From positions 1 to 64,000 of the forward strand of contig JAEWST010000097.1 in assembly GCA_023398105.1 (NCBI GenBank): 64,000 nt of DNA, read 5' to 3'. This DNA is from Bacillota bacterium (GTDB lineage: Bacteria; Bacillota; Clostridia; Acetivibrionales; DSM-1351). A model generated the notes under the pieces. The model was not told the origin of the DNA, searched no databases, and saw only the letters and a program-made list of their open reading frames with translations. The translations under genes and the position numbers were made by a program. Below, in pieces: positions 50,501 through 60,224 of this stretch (position 1 is its first letter; every line of letters starts with the position of its first letter).

Positions 50501-51871
50501 TTATTTTGTATTACTTTGAATAGGTTTATTCTGTTTTATCTTCCTCTGATGTGTTTTATTTTGAACTAGTTTACTCTGAGCTACATTACTCTGTTGTGGC
50601 TTATTCTGCAACTTATTATCCTGTATTTTTTTGTTCCCTGGCTTTTTATTTTGCATCATTTTTCTTTGTGGTATAGTATTCTGATGTTTTCGTTTATCAA
50701 TAGTTTTTATTTTAGCATTAGTAGGCTCTTCATTCACAATTGAGAATTTATGATTTTCAATAACAGGAATTTTTTTACAAATCAACTTTTCAATACTCTT
50801 TAGATACTTAGTTTCCTCTTCATCACAGAAGGATATTGATACACCATTAAGACCAGCTCTACCAGTACGACCAATTCTATGAACATAAGTTTCTGGTGAA
50901 TCTGGCAAGTCAAAATTAAACACATGAGAAAGCTTATCTATATCAATGCCTCTAGCAGCAATGTCAGTTGCTACTAAAACTCTAATCTTCTTTTCCTTGA
51001 AACAGCTTAACGCATACTGACGAGCTCCCTGTGATTTGTCTCCGTGTATTGCCTGTGCTTTGATGCCTGCATTAACAAGTGTCTTTGCTACTCTATCAGC
51101 ACCATGCTTTGTCCTAGTGAAAACTAATGCTGATTCAATTGACTTGTCCATTAAAAGACTAACTAGAAGATTTCTTTTATCTTTTTTGCTAACAAAACAA
51201 ACAGACTGGTCAATAGTATCTACAGTTGACGATACTGGAGTCACTGTGACTTTTATCGGATTTGACAGCAAATTATTAGCAAGCTTTTCTATTTCACTTG
51301 GCATAGTTGCAGAGAACAAAAGAGTCTGTCTTGTTTTGGGCACAAGTTTTATTATTTTCTTTACATCCTGCCCAAAGCCCATATCCAACATTCTATCTGC
51401 TTCATCTAGAACAAAACACTTTATATACTGTAAATCAATATATTTCTGATTTATGAGATCTAGTAGTCTTCCTGGTGTTGCAATTAATACATCTACACCA
51501 GCTTGTAGCTTATCCGTTTGTGGCTTTTGAGCAACCCCACCAAAAACCACACAATTTTTTATATCCAAAAATCTGCCATAAGCCTCAAAGCTTTCCATTA
51601 TCTGAACAGCCAATTCTCTTGTGGGCGTAAGAATAAGTGCTCTAATGGGTCTAGCTTTCTTTTTATTTATTGGTTCATTTGAAAGTATTTGTAATATTGG
51701 CATTGCAAATGCCGCTGTTTTACCAGTACCTGTTTGTGCACAGCCCAACAAATCTCTACCTTCTAAAATAGGTGGTATTGCTTGTTCCTGTATTGTAGTT
51801 GGATTCTCATATTTTTCGTATTCTATGGCTTTTAATATTGGTTCAAACAAATTTAATTCATTAAATAGCAT
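50501..51871 (-). CDS. DEAD-box RNA helicase with basic repetitive tail
   Basis: This 456-residue helicase has AQTGTGKTAAF (motif I), PTRELAVQ, TPGRLLD, DEAD (motif II, VLDEADRMLDMG), FSATMP (III), VATDIAARGIDI (V) and YVHRIGRTGRAG (VI). The last 80 residues are Lys/Gln/Asn-rich with QNK-type repeats (MQNKKPGNKK, LVQNKTHQRK), likely RNA-binding. It is of the RhlE type. ATG 51871 follows AAGGAGAAATTA. A second helicase is divergent to it, 250 bases away. Confidence 0.92.
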   Translation of the reverse strand: MLFNELNLFEPILKAIEYEKYENPTTIQEQAIPPILEGRDLLGCAQTGTGKTAAFAMPILQILSNEPINKKKARPIRALILTPTRELAVQIMESFEAYGRFLDIKNCVVFGGVAQKPQTDKLQAGVDVLIATPGRLLDLINQKYIDLQYIKCFVLDEADRMLDMGFGQDVKKIIKLVPKTRQTLLFSATMPSEIEKLANNLLSNPIKVTVTPVSSTVDTIDQSVCFVSKKDKRNLLVSLLMDKSIESALVFTRTKHGADRVAKTLVNAGIKAQAIHGDKSQGARQYALSCFKEKKIRVLVATDIAARGIDIDKLSHVFNFDLPDSPETYVHRIGRTGRAGLNGVSISFCDEEETKYLKSIEKLICKKIPVIENHKFSIVNEEPTNAKIKTIDKRKHQNTIPQRKMMQNKKPGNKKIQDNKLQNKPQQSNVAQSKLVQNKTHQRKIKQNKPIQSNTK

Positions 51872-52119
51872 TAATTTCTCCTTATTGAGTTATAAATAGT
51901 TTATTCATTTGATATTGTATCATACATATTATACTAAATTTATATATTTTCAAAATTTAAAAAAAATAAAGATATATTTGCAATATATTACAAAAACATT
52001 CTATATTTTCACAATAAATATAGAATTAATACTCTTAATTGTAAATAAAGATTGCAAAAATCGTTAATAATATTTATTATTATATAGTGTATAAATTTAT
52101 AAAAAGCAAAGGAATAAAA

Positions 52120-53847
52120 ATGGAAAATTTAAGTTTTAAGGATATCAACCTTTCAAATGAACTGCAAAAAGCAATAACAGATATGGGATTTGAAGAAGCA
52201 ACACCTATTCAATCTCAATCAATTACCCACATTTTAGATGGTAAGGATTTAATAGGGCAAGCTCAGACTGGAACTGGAAAAACTTGTGCCTTTGGAATAC
52301 CTGCTGTTGAAATGATTAACCCCGAGTCAGATTTTATTCAAGTATTAGTGCTTTGCCCAACAAGAGAGCTGGCAATTCAATCTTCCGAGGAGCTAAAGAG
52401 CTTATTAAAATACAAAGACGGTATTAGAATTCTTCCTGTATATGGCGGGCAACCGATTGATAGACAAATCATGGCTCTAAAGAAACGTCCACAGATTATT
52501 ATTGGAACTCCTGGTCGAGTAATGGACCATATGAGACGTAAAACTTTAAAGCTGGAACACTTGAAAATGATAGTTTTAGATGAAGCTGATGAAATGTTAA
52601 ATATGGGCTTCAGAGAAGATATAGATACTATATTAGAAAAAGTTCCTAGTGAAAGACAGACAATACTTTTTTCTGCAACTATGTCCAAAGAGATTCTTGA
52701 TATTACAAAAAAATATCAGCAGAATCCTATCCATATCAAAATAGCTCACAAGCAGCTTACTGTACCTCTAATTGAACAGTATTATCTTGAGGTAAAGGAA
52801 ACTGCAAAGCTTGAAGTTTTATCAAGACTACTTGATACTAATGACATAAAGCTATCATTGGTATTCTGTAATACTAAAAGAAAAGTTGACGAGCTCAAAG
52901 CAAGTTTACAATCCAGAGGCTTTTCAGCTGAAGCTTTGCATGGCGATATGAGACAAGAACAGAGAGATAAAGTAATGAGTATGTTCAGAAAAGGTAATAT
53001 AGATATACTTATTGCTACCGATGTTGCTGCTAGAGGTATTGACGTTGACGATGTTGAAGCAGTATTTAACTACGATTTACCAAGCGATGATGAATATTAT
53101 GTTCATAGAATTGGAAGAACAGGAAGAGCTGGTAGAACTGGTAAAGCCTACACATTCATATCTGGAAGGGAAATATATAAGCTTAAGGACATTCAGAGAT
53201 ACACGAAGTCTACCATCAAATTTATTAAGCCACCTAGCATTAATGATGTCGAAGAAAAGAAAATGGCTAATATCCTTAAATCTCTAAAGGATAACATAGC
53301 TAAGGAACAAATAACAAAGTATGTAGGTCAAATTGAAAAATTTGTTGAAGATATAAATGTTGACTCATCGGAATCTGAAGGCACAGAGCAAAGCTTTGTT
53401 ACATCTCTAGATATAGCTGCTGCGTTATTAGGGCTTTATATTGAACAAACATGCTCTCAAACGAACAAAGTCAGTGAAATTGACGATGCCCCTGATTTCA
53501 CTTCTGATGGTGATATGGTAAGATTCTTTATAAATATTGGAAGTGAAAATAAAATACAGCCTAAGCACATAATAGAGAGTCTTGTTGCTTCATCTGGTGT
53601 ACCTGGAAAGCTGGTTGGTTCTATAGATATACATGATAGATATTCATTTGTAGAAGTTCCTAAGGAATTTGCTGCTGAAGTTTTGAAATCAATGAAAAAC
53701 TATACAATTAAAGGCAAAAGAATAAATATTGAAAAATCTAATGCTAGAAAAAAGAGCCTAAATCCACATACCCCAAACAGAAACAGCTTAAGCTCGAAAA
53801 GAAAGCAAGGTTTTTCCAACAGTAAGCACTTTAAAAAGGATATCTAG
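52120..53847 (+). CDS. DEAD-box RNA helicase with DbpA-type RNA-binding domain
   Basis: This 575-residue helicase has GQAQTGTGKTCAFG, PTRELAIQ, LDEADEMLNMGF, LFSATMS, ATDVAARGIDV and YVHRIGRTGRAGR. The C-terminus has a DbpA RNA-binding fold (about 465-545: MVRFFINIGSENKIQPKHII, GSIDIHDRYSFVEVP) and a basic tail. It fits the CshA/DeaD group of cold-shock helicases. ATG 52120 is chosen from AAAGGAATAAAA. The AT-rich 250-bp upstream region between the two divergent helicases may carry both promoters. A terminator follows. Confidence 0.93.
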   Translation: MENLSFKDINLSNELQKAITDMGFEEATPIQSQSITHILDGKDLIGQAQTGTGKTCAFGIPAVEMINPESDFIQVLVLCPTRELAIQSSEELKSLLKYKDGIRILPVYGGQPIDRQIMALKKRPQIIIGTPGRVMDHMRRKTLKLEHLKMIVLDEADEMLNMGFREDIDTILEKVPSERQTILFSATMSKEILDITKKYQQNPIHIKIAHKQLTVPLIEQYYLEVKETAKLEVLSRLLDTNDIKLSLVFCNTKRKVDELKASLQSRGFSAEALHGDMRQEQRDKVMSMFRKGNIDILIATDVAARGIDVDDVEAVFNYDLPSDDEYYVHRIGRTGRAGRTGKAYTFISGREIYKLKDIQRYTKSTIKFIKPPSINDVEEKKMANILKSLKDNIAKEQITKYVGQIEKFVEDINVDSSESEGTEQSFVTSLDIAAALLGLYIEQTCSQTNKVSEIDDAPDFTSDGDMVRFFINIGSENKIQPKHIIESLVASSGVPGKLVGSIDIHDRYSFVEVPKEFAAEVLKSMKNYTIKGKRINIEKSNARKKSLNPHTPNRNSLSSKRKQGFSNSKHFKKDI

Positions 53848-53855
53848 TATTTTTT

Positions 53856-53896
53856 AAAAAAGTCACTTTTAATTTAATTATTTGTGACTTTTTTTT
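53856..53896 (+). terminator. Terminator after DbpA-type helicase
   Basis: AAAAAAGTCAC and GTGACTTTTTTTTT pair around a short AT loop and end in a T-run. Confidence 0.85.
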
Positions 53897-53991
53897 ATTG
53901 TTTTAGCTTTTTATTATATTTTTTTGTTATAATATTATTATGGTTAATAATTAAAAACTTAAAATATACTTATAGTGCTTATGGAGGACAT

Positions 53992-55182
53992 ATGATGGAT
54001 CTTGAACTACTTAGGTCTTGTGGAACTATAAAAAGATATAATACTGATGCCGTTGTTACCCTAGAGGGCGAAAATACACATGAAATGTACTTTATTTTAT
54101 CAGGAAAAGTAGGTGTATTTTTAAATACATTTACTGACGATGCTGTCAAGCTTACTGAATTAGGCGTTGGTGAAGTTTTTGGTGAAATGAGCTTATTGGA
54201 TGAACTTCCAAGGAGTGCAACTGTTATAGCATTAGAACCCTTGAGTGTTTTAGAAATAGACAGAAATCATTTTGAGCTTTTTATCAGCCGCCAACCTGAA
54301 ATGGCATTCAAAATGATGAAAGCCTTAGCTTCTCGCTTAAGAATTGCAAATAGTGCTTTATCTAAGATGGCTAATAATTCAGATACATCTAGCTTAAAAA
54401 GTTTTGAAGCCTCATCACAGTCTCAATCTGCTGAACAACCAGCTAAACCAACTGTAGTAAAGGAATTTTTCCCTGAAGGGCATAAAACCTATAGTCTCGT
54501 TCCTTCATTTGACAGTTCTGAATATATATTTGAAAAAACAGTACCATGTCCTATTTGTGGTAAGAAATTTTTAGCATATGGTCAAAAGGTATCTAAATTA
54601 AGATCTACTGGAATGGATAACGATTTGCGACGCAGATACGAAAACTTTGATCCTTTATGGTTCAATATTTGGACATGTTCTGAATGTTATTATACTAATT
54701 TTTATAATGAATTTCCTAATATTTCACCGTCTAAGTTTAAATTAGTTACTGCAAGGCTCACTTCCCTTTTAAATGGTCAAAAGCTTACAATAACTAAAGA
54801 TATAGACGTAAACCAGCTCTTTACCAAGTATTATCTTTCATTATATTGTGCTGAAGCAGATAAATCACCAAATATTAAGTTAGGCAAAATATGGATGAAT
54901 ATAATGTGGTTATATAGAGACTGTGGTGATGAGAAAATGGAAAAAATAGCTTCTGCATCTGCACTAAACTATTATCAGGAGGCATATCTTAAGTGTGATA
55001 CCGAGCTAAAGCCTGAAACAGAACAACAGCTTTGTATTATTCTAGCTGAATTGTGTTTATTAAACAATAAGCCTGAGGATGCCTTCAAGTATCTGATGTC
55101 AGCACGTAAGCAAAGAGGCGGTAATAAAACATATGCTCAAATGGCGGAATTTAGAATTGATGAACTTAAAGAAAAAACTTAA
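53992..55182 (+). CDS. Cyclic-nucleotide-binding domain protein fused to DUF2225
   Basis: This 396-residue protein has an N-terminal CNMP-binding domain (about 10-125: LEGENTHEMYFILSGKVGVF, GEVFGEMSLLDELPRSATVI) and a C-terminal DUF2225 region with two CxxC zinc-type pairs (VPCPICGKKF, WTCSECYYTNF) followed by TPR-like helices (ALNYYQEAYLKCD, LAELCLLNNKPEDAFKYL). There is no HTH after the binding domain, so it is not a CRP-type regulator. ATG 53992 follows ATGGAGGACAT; the open frame extends upstream into the terminator. Ligand unknown. Confidence 0.85.
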   Translation: MMDLELLRSCGTIKRYNTDAVVTLEGENTHEMYFILSGKVGVFLNTFTDDAVKLTELGVGEVFGEMSLLDELPRSATVIALEPLSVLEIDRNHFELFISRQPEMAFKMMKALASRLRIANSALSKMANNSDTSSLKSFEASSQSQSAEQPAKPTVVKEFFPEGHKTYSLVPSFDSSEYIFEKTVPCPICGKKFLAYGQKVSKLRSTGMDNDLRRRYENFDPLWFNIWTCSECYYTNFYNEFPNISPSKFKLVTARLTSLLNGQKLTITKDIDVNQLFTKYYLSLYCAEADKSPNIKLGKIWMNIMWLYRDCGDEKMEKIASASALNYYQEAYLKCDTELKPETEQQLCIILAELCLLNNKPEDAFKYLMSARKQRGGNKTYAQMAEFRIDELKEKT

Positions 55183-55510
55183 ACACTATAAAGTTTAGAT
55201 ATAGGTAAAATGCTGGAATAAACAAGGCTTGTCCCTAGCAATTACTAATTTCTTTCAGCTATTTTGGCAACATACAATTACGTTTGTGTGCCCATAGACT
55301 CAATTCAATAGTCTATGTTAAGTGGCTGAATAATAAATTGATAAACAATAAGTTCTTCAAAATACAATAGCCATAAAAAATGACTGAAGCGAAATAATTA
55401 TTCTTTGCTTCAGTCATTTTTATGTATTTTTCAACTTTCTATTTATAGGTTTGGAAACTTTTCAGCTAGGAAAGTTGAGTATATTATGTTAACGCATCAA
55501 ATTCACCAGC
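55183..55510. other. Intergenic region between convergent genes
   Basis: No gene. It carries a degraded CTCAACTTTC-family stretch (about 55235-55310), a terminator (55375-55421) and a 51-bp mini element (55430-55480). Confidence 0.6.
55375..55421. terminator. Bidirectional terminator
   Basis: AAAAAATGACTGAAGC and GCTTCAGTCATTTTT pair around gaaataattattcttt; it serves the convergent CNMP and SLH genes. Confidence 0.8.
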
Positions 55511-58009
55511 TTAGATTAATTCCGCCTTTTTCAAAAGCTTAATAATAACAGTCGCACTTTCTGCTCTTGTAAAGTTATCTTTTGGAGTAAGCCTTCCAAT
55601 TTTATCTCCTGCAAAAATACCATTCTTTACACAGATTGTAGCTGTCTGTCTTGCATATACTGAAATATTGCTAGAATCCTTAAATAGCTGAAGCTGATTG
55701 CTAACATCAGTATCGGATACTTGTACATCCATACCTGCTATATCCATGGCTTTTGCAAGCATTGTCATTGCCTGCTCTCTGGTAATTAAGTCTTGTGGTC
55801 CAAAATTTCCATTTGAATAACCAGCAAGTATTCCATACTCATATGCGGTATAAATATAGTAGTGATAAGCATCACTCTTTTTAACATCACTAAACTTATC
55901 TGGGAAATTTGTACCTTTTAGTCCAAGTGCTTTTACTACCATTGAAGCAAATTCAGCTCTTGTAATGGCTCTGTTTGGAGCAAAATTCCCATTTCCTACC
56001 CCATCATCAATTAGTCTTGAACCAACATCATTAACAAAATTCTTTGACCAGTGTTTTTCTGCATCCTTAAATGTTACAGGATTCCAAACAACTGTATATG
56101 TACTATTAGTAAGACTGTTTATCTTAGCATGATACTTTCCACCAACTAATTTTACTGCGGTAGGAACATGTGAGAAGGTGCCGTCTTCGTTAAGCACTAC
56201 ACCTGTGGTTATTTTTTTATTATCAATTCCCTCTGGTAAAATAAATGTTCTCTCTACGAAATCGTTAAATTTAGATACATTAACAGTTTTACTGCCGTTT
56301 GTACAAGTTATTTCAAAATCAACAGGGTTTGCTACTAGCTGCAAGTTATTAATTCTAGCACTGTTTTCAACCTTCGTTATTGTTTCTTTTGATGAATTTG
56401 AGACAATAATTTTTACTGTAATATCTTTTAATTGAACCTGACTGCCAATTTTTTCAGATACATTATCTATATTTATATCCTCTGCAGGAATAGTATAAAT
56501 AACATTCTTAGTTTTTATCTCAAGAGTTGCAGCTTTATCTTGCATATTTTTGACAGTTTGACCATTTAGCTGTCCTATAACGATATCTGAACCATCGCTG
56601 ACAGGAATTACAATAGTACTACCTTTATTTTCTTTTTTAAGCTTGATTGTTAGCTTTTCATCATCTAGTTTAATTGTTGTTTTCTTTTTGCCGTTTTCCA
56701 CTTTAATTTCTGAGGTTGCATAATCCACTTCCTCATTGTTAATATATATTTTAATAGTTGGAATACTTACTGGTGATGTAGAAGACGACGAATTTTGTGT
56801 ATTACTTGCAAAGCTTGCACTTACCGTAATGTCACTTGTTACATTACTATCTGTTCTTGTTGCTGTTGTAACACCATCGCTCCACCCTACAAAATGATAC
56901 CCACTGTTTGGTGTTGCTGTTACTGCCGTACCATTTGCCCCACTATTTACTGTCTGTGTCGCTGTTCCAGTTATTGTTCCGTTTGCTCCTGCTGTGTAGG
57001 TCAGCGTATATTCCTTTGCTGACACTGTTACTGTAACTGTATATTTCTGTGTTGAGCTATCTGCTGCTGTTACCGTATACTCAACAGGTGCTGTAAAGTT
57101 CTGATCTACTCCTGTATTTGGTGATACACTTGCTCCTGTATGTGTTATGGTAGGAACCAGTGCTGTTACATCTGTTCCAAATGGTACTGTCAGTGCTATT
57201 GTTTTGCCTGCTTCATTTACAGTTCCAGTTACATTCGGCGTTAAACCGTTAAAATTGAAGGCTGTTATTGCCTTTGCAGGATTAGCTGACACTGTTACTG
57301 TAACTGTATATTTCTGTGTTGAGCTATCTGCTGCTGTTACCGTATACTCAACAGGTGCTGTAAAGTTCTGAGGTACTCCTGTATTTGGAGATACACTTGC
57401 TCCTGTATGTGCTATTGTAGGTTTCAATGCAGTTACATCTGTTCCAAATGGTACTGTCAGTGCTATTGTTTTGTTTACTTCATCTACTGTTCCAATTACA
57501 TTTGGAATTAATTCTTCAAAATTAAAGGCTGTTATAGCTTTTGCTGGATTGGCATTCAATGCACTAATTGATATTGGAACAACAGTGTTAGCGACAGATG
57601 AGTATATCTGCATATAATATGTGTCCCCTTGAACAACAGTAAATGTATAATTTAAATTATTAGTTTCATCCATCTTGGGGCCGCCTGCATCCGGACCAGT
57701 ATTAAAATCAGGATCATTCCCAATCAAATATCCAAAATCATTTACATCAGATAGGCTAATCGTGCAATCTCCACTTATATCTGCAATAAATTTAAAACAA
57801 GAATAATCTGAAGCCGGATCAGTAGCTGCAGTATATAACTGTATGTTACAAGGTGAATACGGTATTTCCTTCATGTTAGAAAGAGAGCCACCTATCAAGG
57901 TATCTGCATAAGCATACTTAACACCTACATTTAAACTTTGTAATAAATTGCATACTATAAAAGTTACTAGTAGTACTGCAATTATTTTATTTATAACTCT
58001 TTTAAGCAA
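55511..58009 (-). CDS. SLH-anchored surface protein with adhesin-like repeats
   Basis: This 832-residue protein starts at TTG 58009 (AGGAGGGATATT before it) with a signal peptide (LKRVINKIIAVLLVTFIVC). After an N-terminal domain (about 30-165) come two near-identical cadherin-like/DUF5018-type repeats (NPAKAITAFNF, IALTVPFGTDVTAL, VEYTVTAADSSTQKYTVTV) at about 165-330, an InlB-B-type repeat (NGTITGTATQTVNSGANGT, GYHFVGWSDG), a middle region and three SLH domains (about 640-832). It is a wall-anchored, probably adhesive protein. An exact DNA repeat of about 85 bp encodes part of the tandem units. Confidence 0.85.
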   Translation of the reverse strand: MLKRVINKIIAVLLVTFIVCNLLQSLNVGVKYAYADTLIGGSLSNMKEIPYSPCNIQLYTAATDPASDYSCFKFIADISGDCTISLSDVNDFGYLIGNDPDFNTGPDAGGPKMDETNNLNYTFTVVQGDTYYMQIYSSVANTVVPISISALNANPAKAITAFNFEELIPNVIGTVDEVNKTIALTVPFGTDVTALKPTIAHTGASVSPNTGVPQNFTAPVEYTVTAADSSTQKYTVTVTVSANPAKAITAFNFNGLTPNVTGTVNEAGKTIALTVPFGTDVTALVPTITHTGASVSPNTGVDQNFTAPVEYTVTAADSSTQKYTVTVTVSAKEYTLTYTAGANGTITGTATQTVNSGANGTAVTATPNSGYHFVGWSDGVTTATRTDSNVTSDITVSASFASNTQNSSSSTSPVSIPTIKIYINNEEVDYATSEIKVENGKKKTTIKLDDEKLTIKLKKENKGSTIVIPVSDGSDIVIGQLNGQTVKNMQDKAATLEIKTKNVIYTIPAEDINIDNVSEKIGSQVQLKDITVKIIVSNSSKETITKVENSARINNLQLVANPVDFEITCTNGSKTVNVSKFNDFVERTFILPEGIDNKKITTGVVLNEDGTFSHVPTAVKLVGGKYHAKINSLTNSTYTVVWNPVTFKDAEKHWSKNFVNDVGSRLIDDGVGNGNFAPNRAITRAEFASMVVKALGLKGTNFPDKFSDVKKSDAYHYYIYTAYEYGILAGYSNGNFGPQDLITREQAMTMLAKAMDIAGMDVQVSDTDVSNQLQLFKDSSNISVYARQTATICVKNGIFAGDKIGRLTPKDNFTRAESATVIIKLLKKAELI

Positions 58010-58139
58010 AAATATCCCTCCTATTATTGATAACTTTATATAATCTGTTGTTATTATCATATATCAAATATCCTAGTTTTTACAATAGAAACAATAAAAT
58101 TAATTAATTCAAATTAGTTCTTATAATAATTTCAAATAT

Positions 58140-58172
58140 AAAGAGCCAGACATCTCTTCCATCTGGCTCTTT
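58140..58172 (-). terminator. Terminator of discoidin/cadherin-like gene
   Basis: AAAGAGCCAGA and TCTGGCTCTTT pair with a short loop; on the minus strand TTTATATTTG follows. Confidence 0.8.
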
Positions 58173-58193
58173 CTGTAAAGGTATAGTTTTAGA

Positions 58194-59537
58194 CTAATTT
58201 GCTTTTATTACTGATATTGTATATACGGTTGATGGAGCACCAGTAGATGATGAAACAGTGGCAGTAACACTTTTCCCTGGAGAAGGTGCCGTAGGTACAG
58301 ATGGAACAACCAACGTACCATTTGTACTTGAATAAGTATTTGCATCAACCTGTAATGTAATAGTAGTCGATATAGCATCTTCAGCTGTCAACGTTATAGT
58401 TGTAGTCATTGCTGTTACTCCTGCTTTCAGTGTATAGTTATATGGTGGATTTTTTGAAATTGCAGGTGTTGCTGGTCCTCTTGTACATGAAATCGCACTT
58501 AAATATGTACTGCCTGCCCTTGTAATACTTAAAGTGTAATTCGTAACAAGTGTTCCTCCTGCTGCTGTTACAGTAACAGTTACAGTATTTTGACCTACCT
58601 TCAACACTGTTGATGCCCCACTGCCTACAGATGCTTCATTTACGCGTATTTCAACTATAGCATCTGCCTCTTCAGGCGTAGGAGTGATTTTAATATTCTC
58701 TGCATCAAAGCCTACATTATATGTATAGCTTGTAGTCGTCTTAATAAAAGGTGATGGCATTAGTTCAGTCCAAGCCATGTTAGCTCCGCCTACCTGAGCA
58801 CTTAATGCCGATAAATAAGAACTAGCAAATCTTTCCACCGTAATAGTGTACGTCTTAGTACTCCCATCTAACGCAGTTACCAATACGTTTATGATATTGA
58901 CACCAACATTTAGATTAACAGTACTCTGTCCGCCTGTCATAGCAACACCGTTCACCTTTATTGTTGAAGTAGGATCTGTCGCTGCAGCTGAAACAACAAC
59001 ACTTGCTGTACTGTATGGAACTTTTTGTGCAGTATATGTAAGTTGTGCAGGTGCAAATGATGGCGTAAGTGCACCGCTGCTGATGCTTAATGACGTCAGG
59101 CTTGCATCAGGTGCATGACCATTAATTTCAAGCTCCATTATAGACGCAAATTGAGGGTTTGTTCTTAGACCTTTTGTTACATATACTCTTACATATCTAT
59201 AAGCACCTAATACAGTGTTTGTGGTTACAGATAGTGTATTGTTAACAACAGTGTCTATAGTTGCCCAATTTGTATTATCATTACTTCCTTGAAGTGCATA
59301 ATCAACCATATTATAATCAGGAGTTGCCCAGCCTGCCGTACTCATGTGTCTTACAGTCCATCCTGTAATAATATATCTAGTACCCAAATCAACAACCATA
59401 GCAGCCGGTACGGTTTTACACAGCCATCTGCTTGTCGGATCTGTTGCATTACCGTTAACAGCTCTTGATGGTGCATAAGGCAACACATAGCTAGTTGCTG
59501 TAGCTGTTTTATTTATAGCAATATTAGGATCTGCCAT
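58194..59537 (-). CDS. Discoidin (F5/8C)-type protein with cadherin-like beta-sandwich repeats
   Basis: This 447-residue protein begins directly with a discoidin-type domain (about 4-140: INKTATATSYVLPYAPSRAV, DPTSRWLCKTVPAAMVVDLG, YRYVRVYVTKGLRTNPQFAS, MELEINGH) and continues with three cadherin-like repeats of PF12733 type (ASLTSLSISSGALTPSFAP, TKTYTITVERFASSYLSALS, LVTNYTLSITRAGSTYLSAI). It has no signal peptide or anchor. Ribosome site AAAGGATGG. Two mini tail-collar proteins lie directly upstream on the same strand and likewise lack signals. Glycan binding is expected for the discoidin fold; how it would leave the cell is unclear. Confidence 0.8.
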   Translation of the reverse strand: MADPNIAINKTATATSYVLPYAPSRAVNGNATDPTSRWLCKTVPAAMVVDLGTRYIITGWTVRHMSTAGWATPDYNMVDYALQGSNDNTNWATIDTVVNNTLSVTTNTVLGAYRYVRVYVTKGLRTNPQFASIMELEINGHAPDASLTSLSISSGALTPSFAPAQLTYTAQKVPYSTASVVVSAAATDPTSTIKVNGVAMTGGQSTVNLNVGVNIINVLVTALDGSTKTYTITVERFASSYLSALSAQVGGANMAWTELMPSPFIKTTTSYTYNVGFDAENIKITPTPEEADAIVEIRVNEASVGSGASTVLKVGQNTVTVTVTAAGGTLVTNYTLSITRAGSTYLSAISCTRGPATPAISKNPPYNYTLKAGVTAMTTTITLTAEDAISTTITLQVDANTYSSTNGTLVVPSVPTAPSPGKSVTATVSSSTGAPSTVYTISVIKAN

Positions 59538-59624
59538 ATTTTTTCCATCCTTTCTATATCAAAATACCTTCTGTATTCTGAGAATTTATCCTGAGGACAA
59601 ATTATATAAATTTAATCAATATAC

Positions 59625-59873
59625 CTAGTAATCTCTTGCTGGGTAAAGCCCCTGTACCGCAATATAATACTTCATCTTAGGCATTGGCTCTGCACCTTTC
59701 AAATTGGGTAACGCAAATGTACCCTGCTGTGCATTCCCACCAAAGTTATTTGAAATTATTGAATATAGTGCTTGATAATATGAAATCTGAAGTATTTGTC
59801 CTTCACAAGATATCCAACCACTTGGTTGAAAGTTATAGGGAAACAGTTCAATTTGACCTAATAAATAATCCAT
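59625..59873 (-). CDS. Mini tail-collar-domain protein, 82 aa
   Basis: This protein has the phage tail-collar/microcystin-dependent-protein signature: LGQIELFPYNFQPSGWISCE, GQILQISYYQALYSIISNNFG, GTFALPNLKG and KYYIAVQGLYPARD. It is shorter than usual collar proteins (about 160-200 residues) and consists of only that module. AAGGAGG precedes the ATG. It is a paralogue of the next upstream gene. In bacteria such proteins occur outside phages, with unknown role. Confidence 0.85.
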   Translation of the reverse strand: MDYLLGQIELFPYNFQPSGWISCEGQILQISYYQALYSIISNNFGGNAQQGTFALPNLKGAEPMPKMKYYIAVQGLYPARDY

Positions 59874-59978
59874 AATCCTACCTCCTTATATACAATTTAC
59901 CTTTATTACTTTTAATAATTAACTACTTATTCAAAATAGTTTTTTACGAGCAAACATAAGTATTCTTTCTACATACAA

Positions 59979-60224
59979 CTAATCTCTAGTTGGGTAAATT
60001 CCAGCAGTTGCAATAAAATATTTCATGCCATTCAACGGTATGGCATTCCTAAGATCTGGCAAAGCAAAAGTAGTAGTTCCATTTCCACCAAAAGCAGTTC
60101 CGATTAAAGAATAAAGGGCTGCATTTTGTTGAATTTGAAGAGTTTGTCCTTCACAGGGCATCCAGTCCATTGGTGTAAAATTACTATAAGGAAAAAGTAC
60201 AATATCCCCTAAAAAATATTCCAT
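59979..60224 (-). CDS. Mini tail-collar-domain protein, 81 aa
   Basis: This is the paralogue of the downstream gene: LGDIVLFPYSNFTPMDWMPC, EGQTLQIQQNAALYSLIG, GNGTTTFALPDLRN and KYFIATAGIYPTRD. About half of the residues match its neighbour, so a tandem duplication is likely. AAGGAGGTAATTGTT precedes the ATG. No other phage structural gene is near. Confidence 0.85.
   Translation of the reverse strand: MEYFLGDIVLFPYSNFTPMDWMPCEGQTLQIQQNAALYSLIGTAFGGNGTTTFALPDLRNAIPLNGMKYFIATAGIYPTRD

Noticed and set aside
56795..57022. Cys-rich open frame resembling a small toxin or metallothionein
   Set aside because: It is the antisense of the Thr/Ala/Val-rich repeats of the SLH protein; the cysteines come from ACA/GCA codons read backwards.
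59625..60224. Prophage remnant
   Set aside because: Tail-collar modules are also common in non-phage loci, and no other phage genes, integrase or att sites are nearby.
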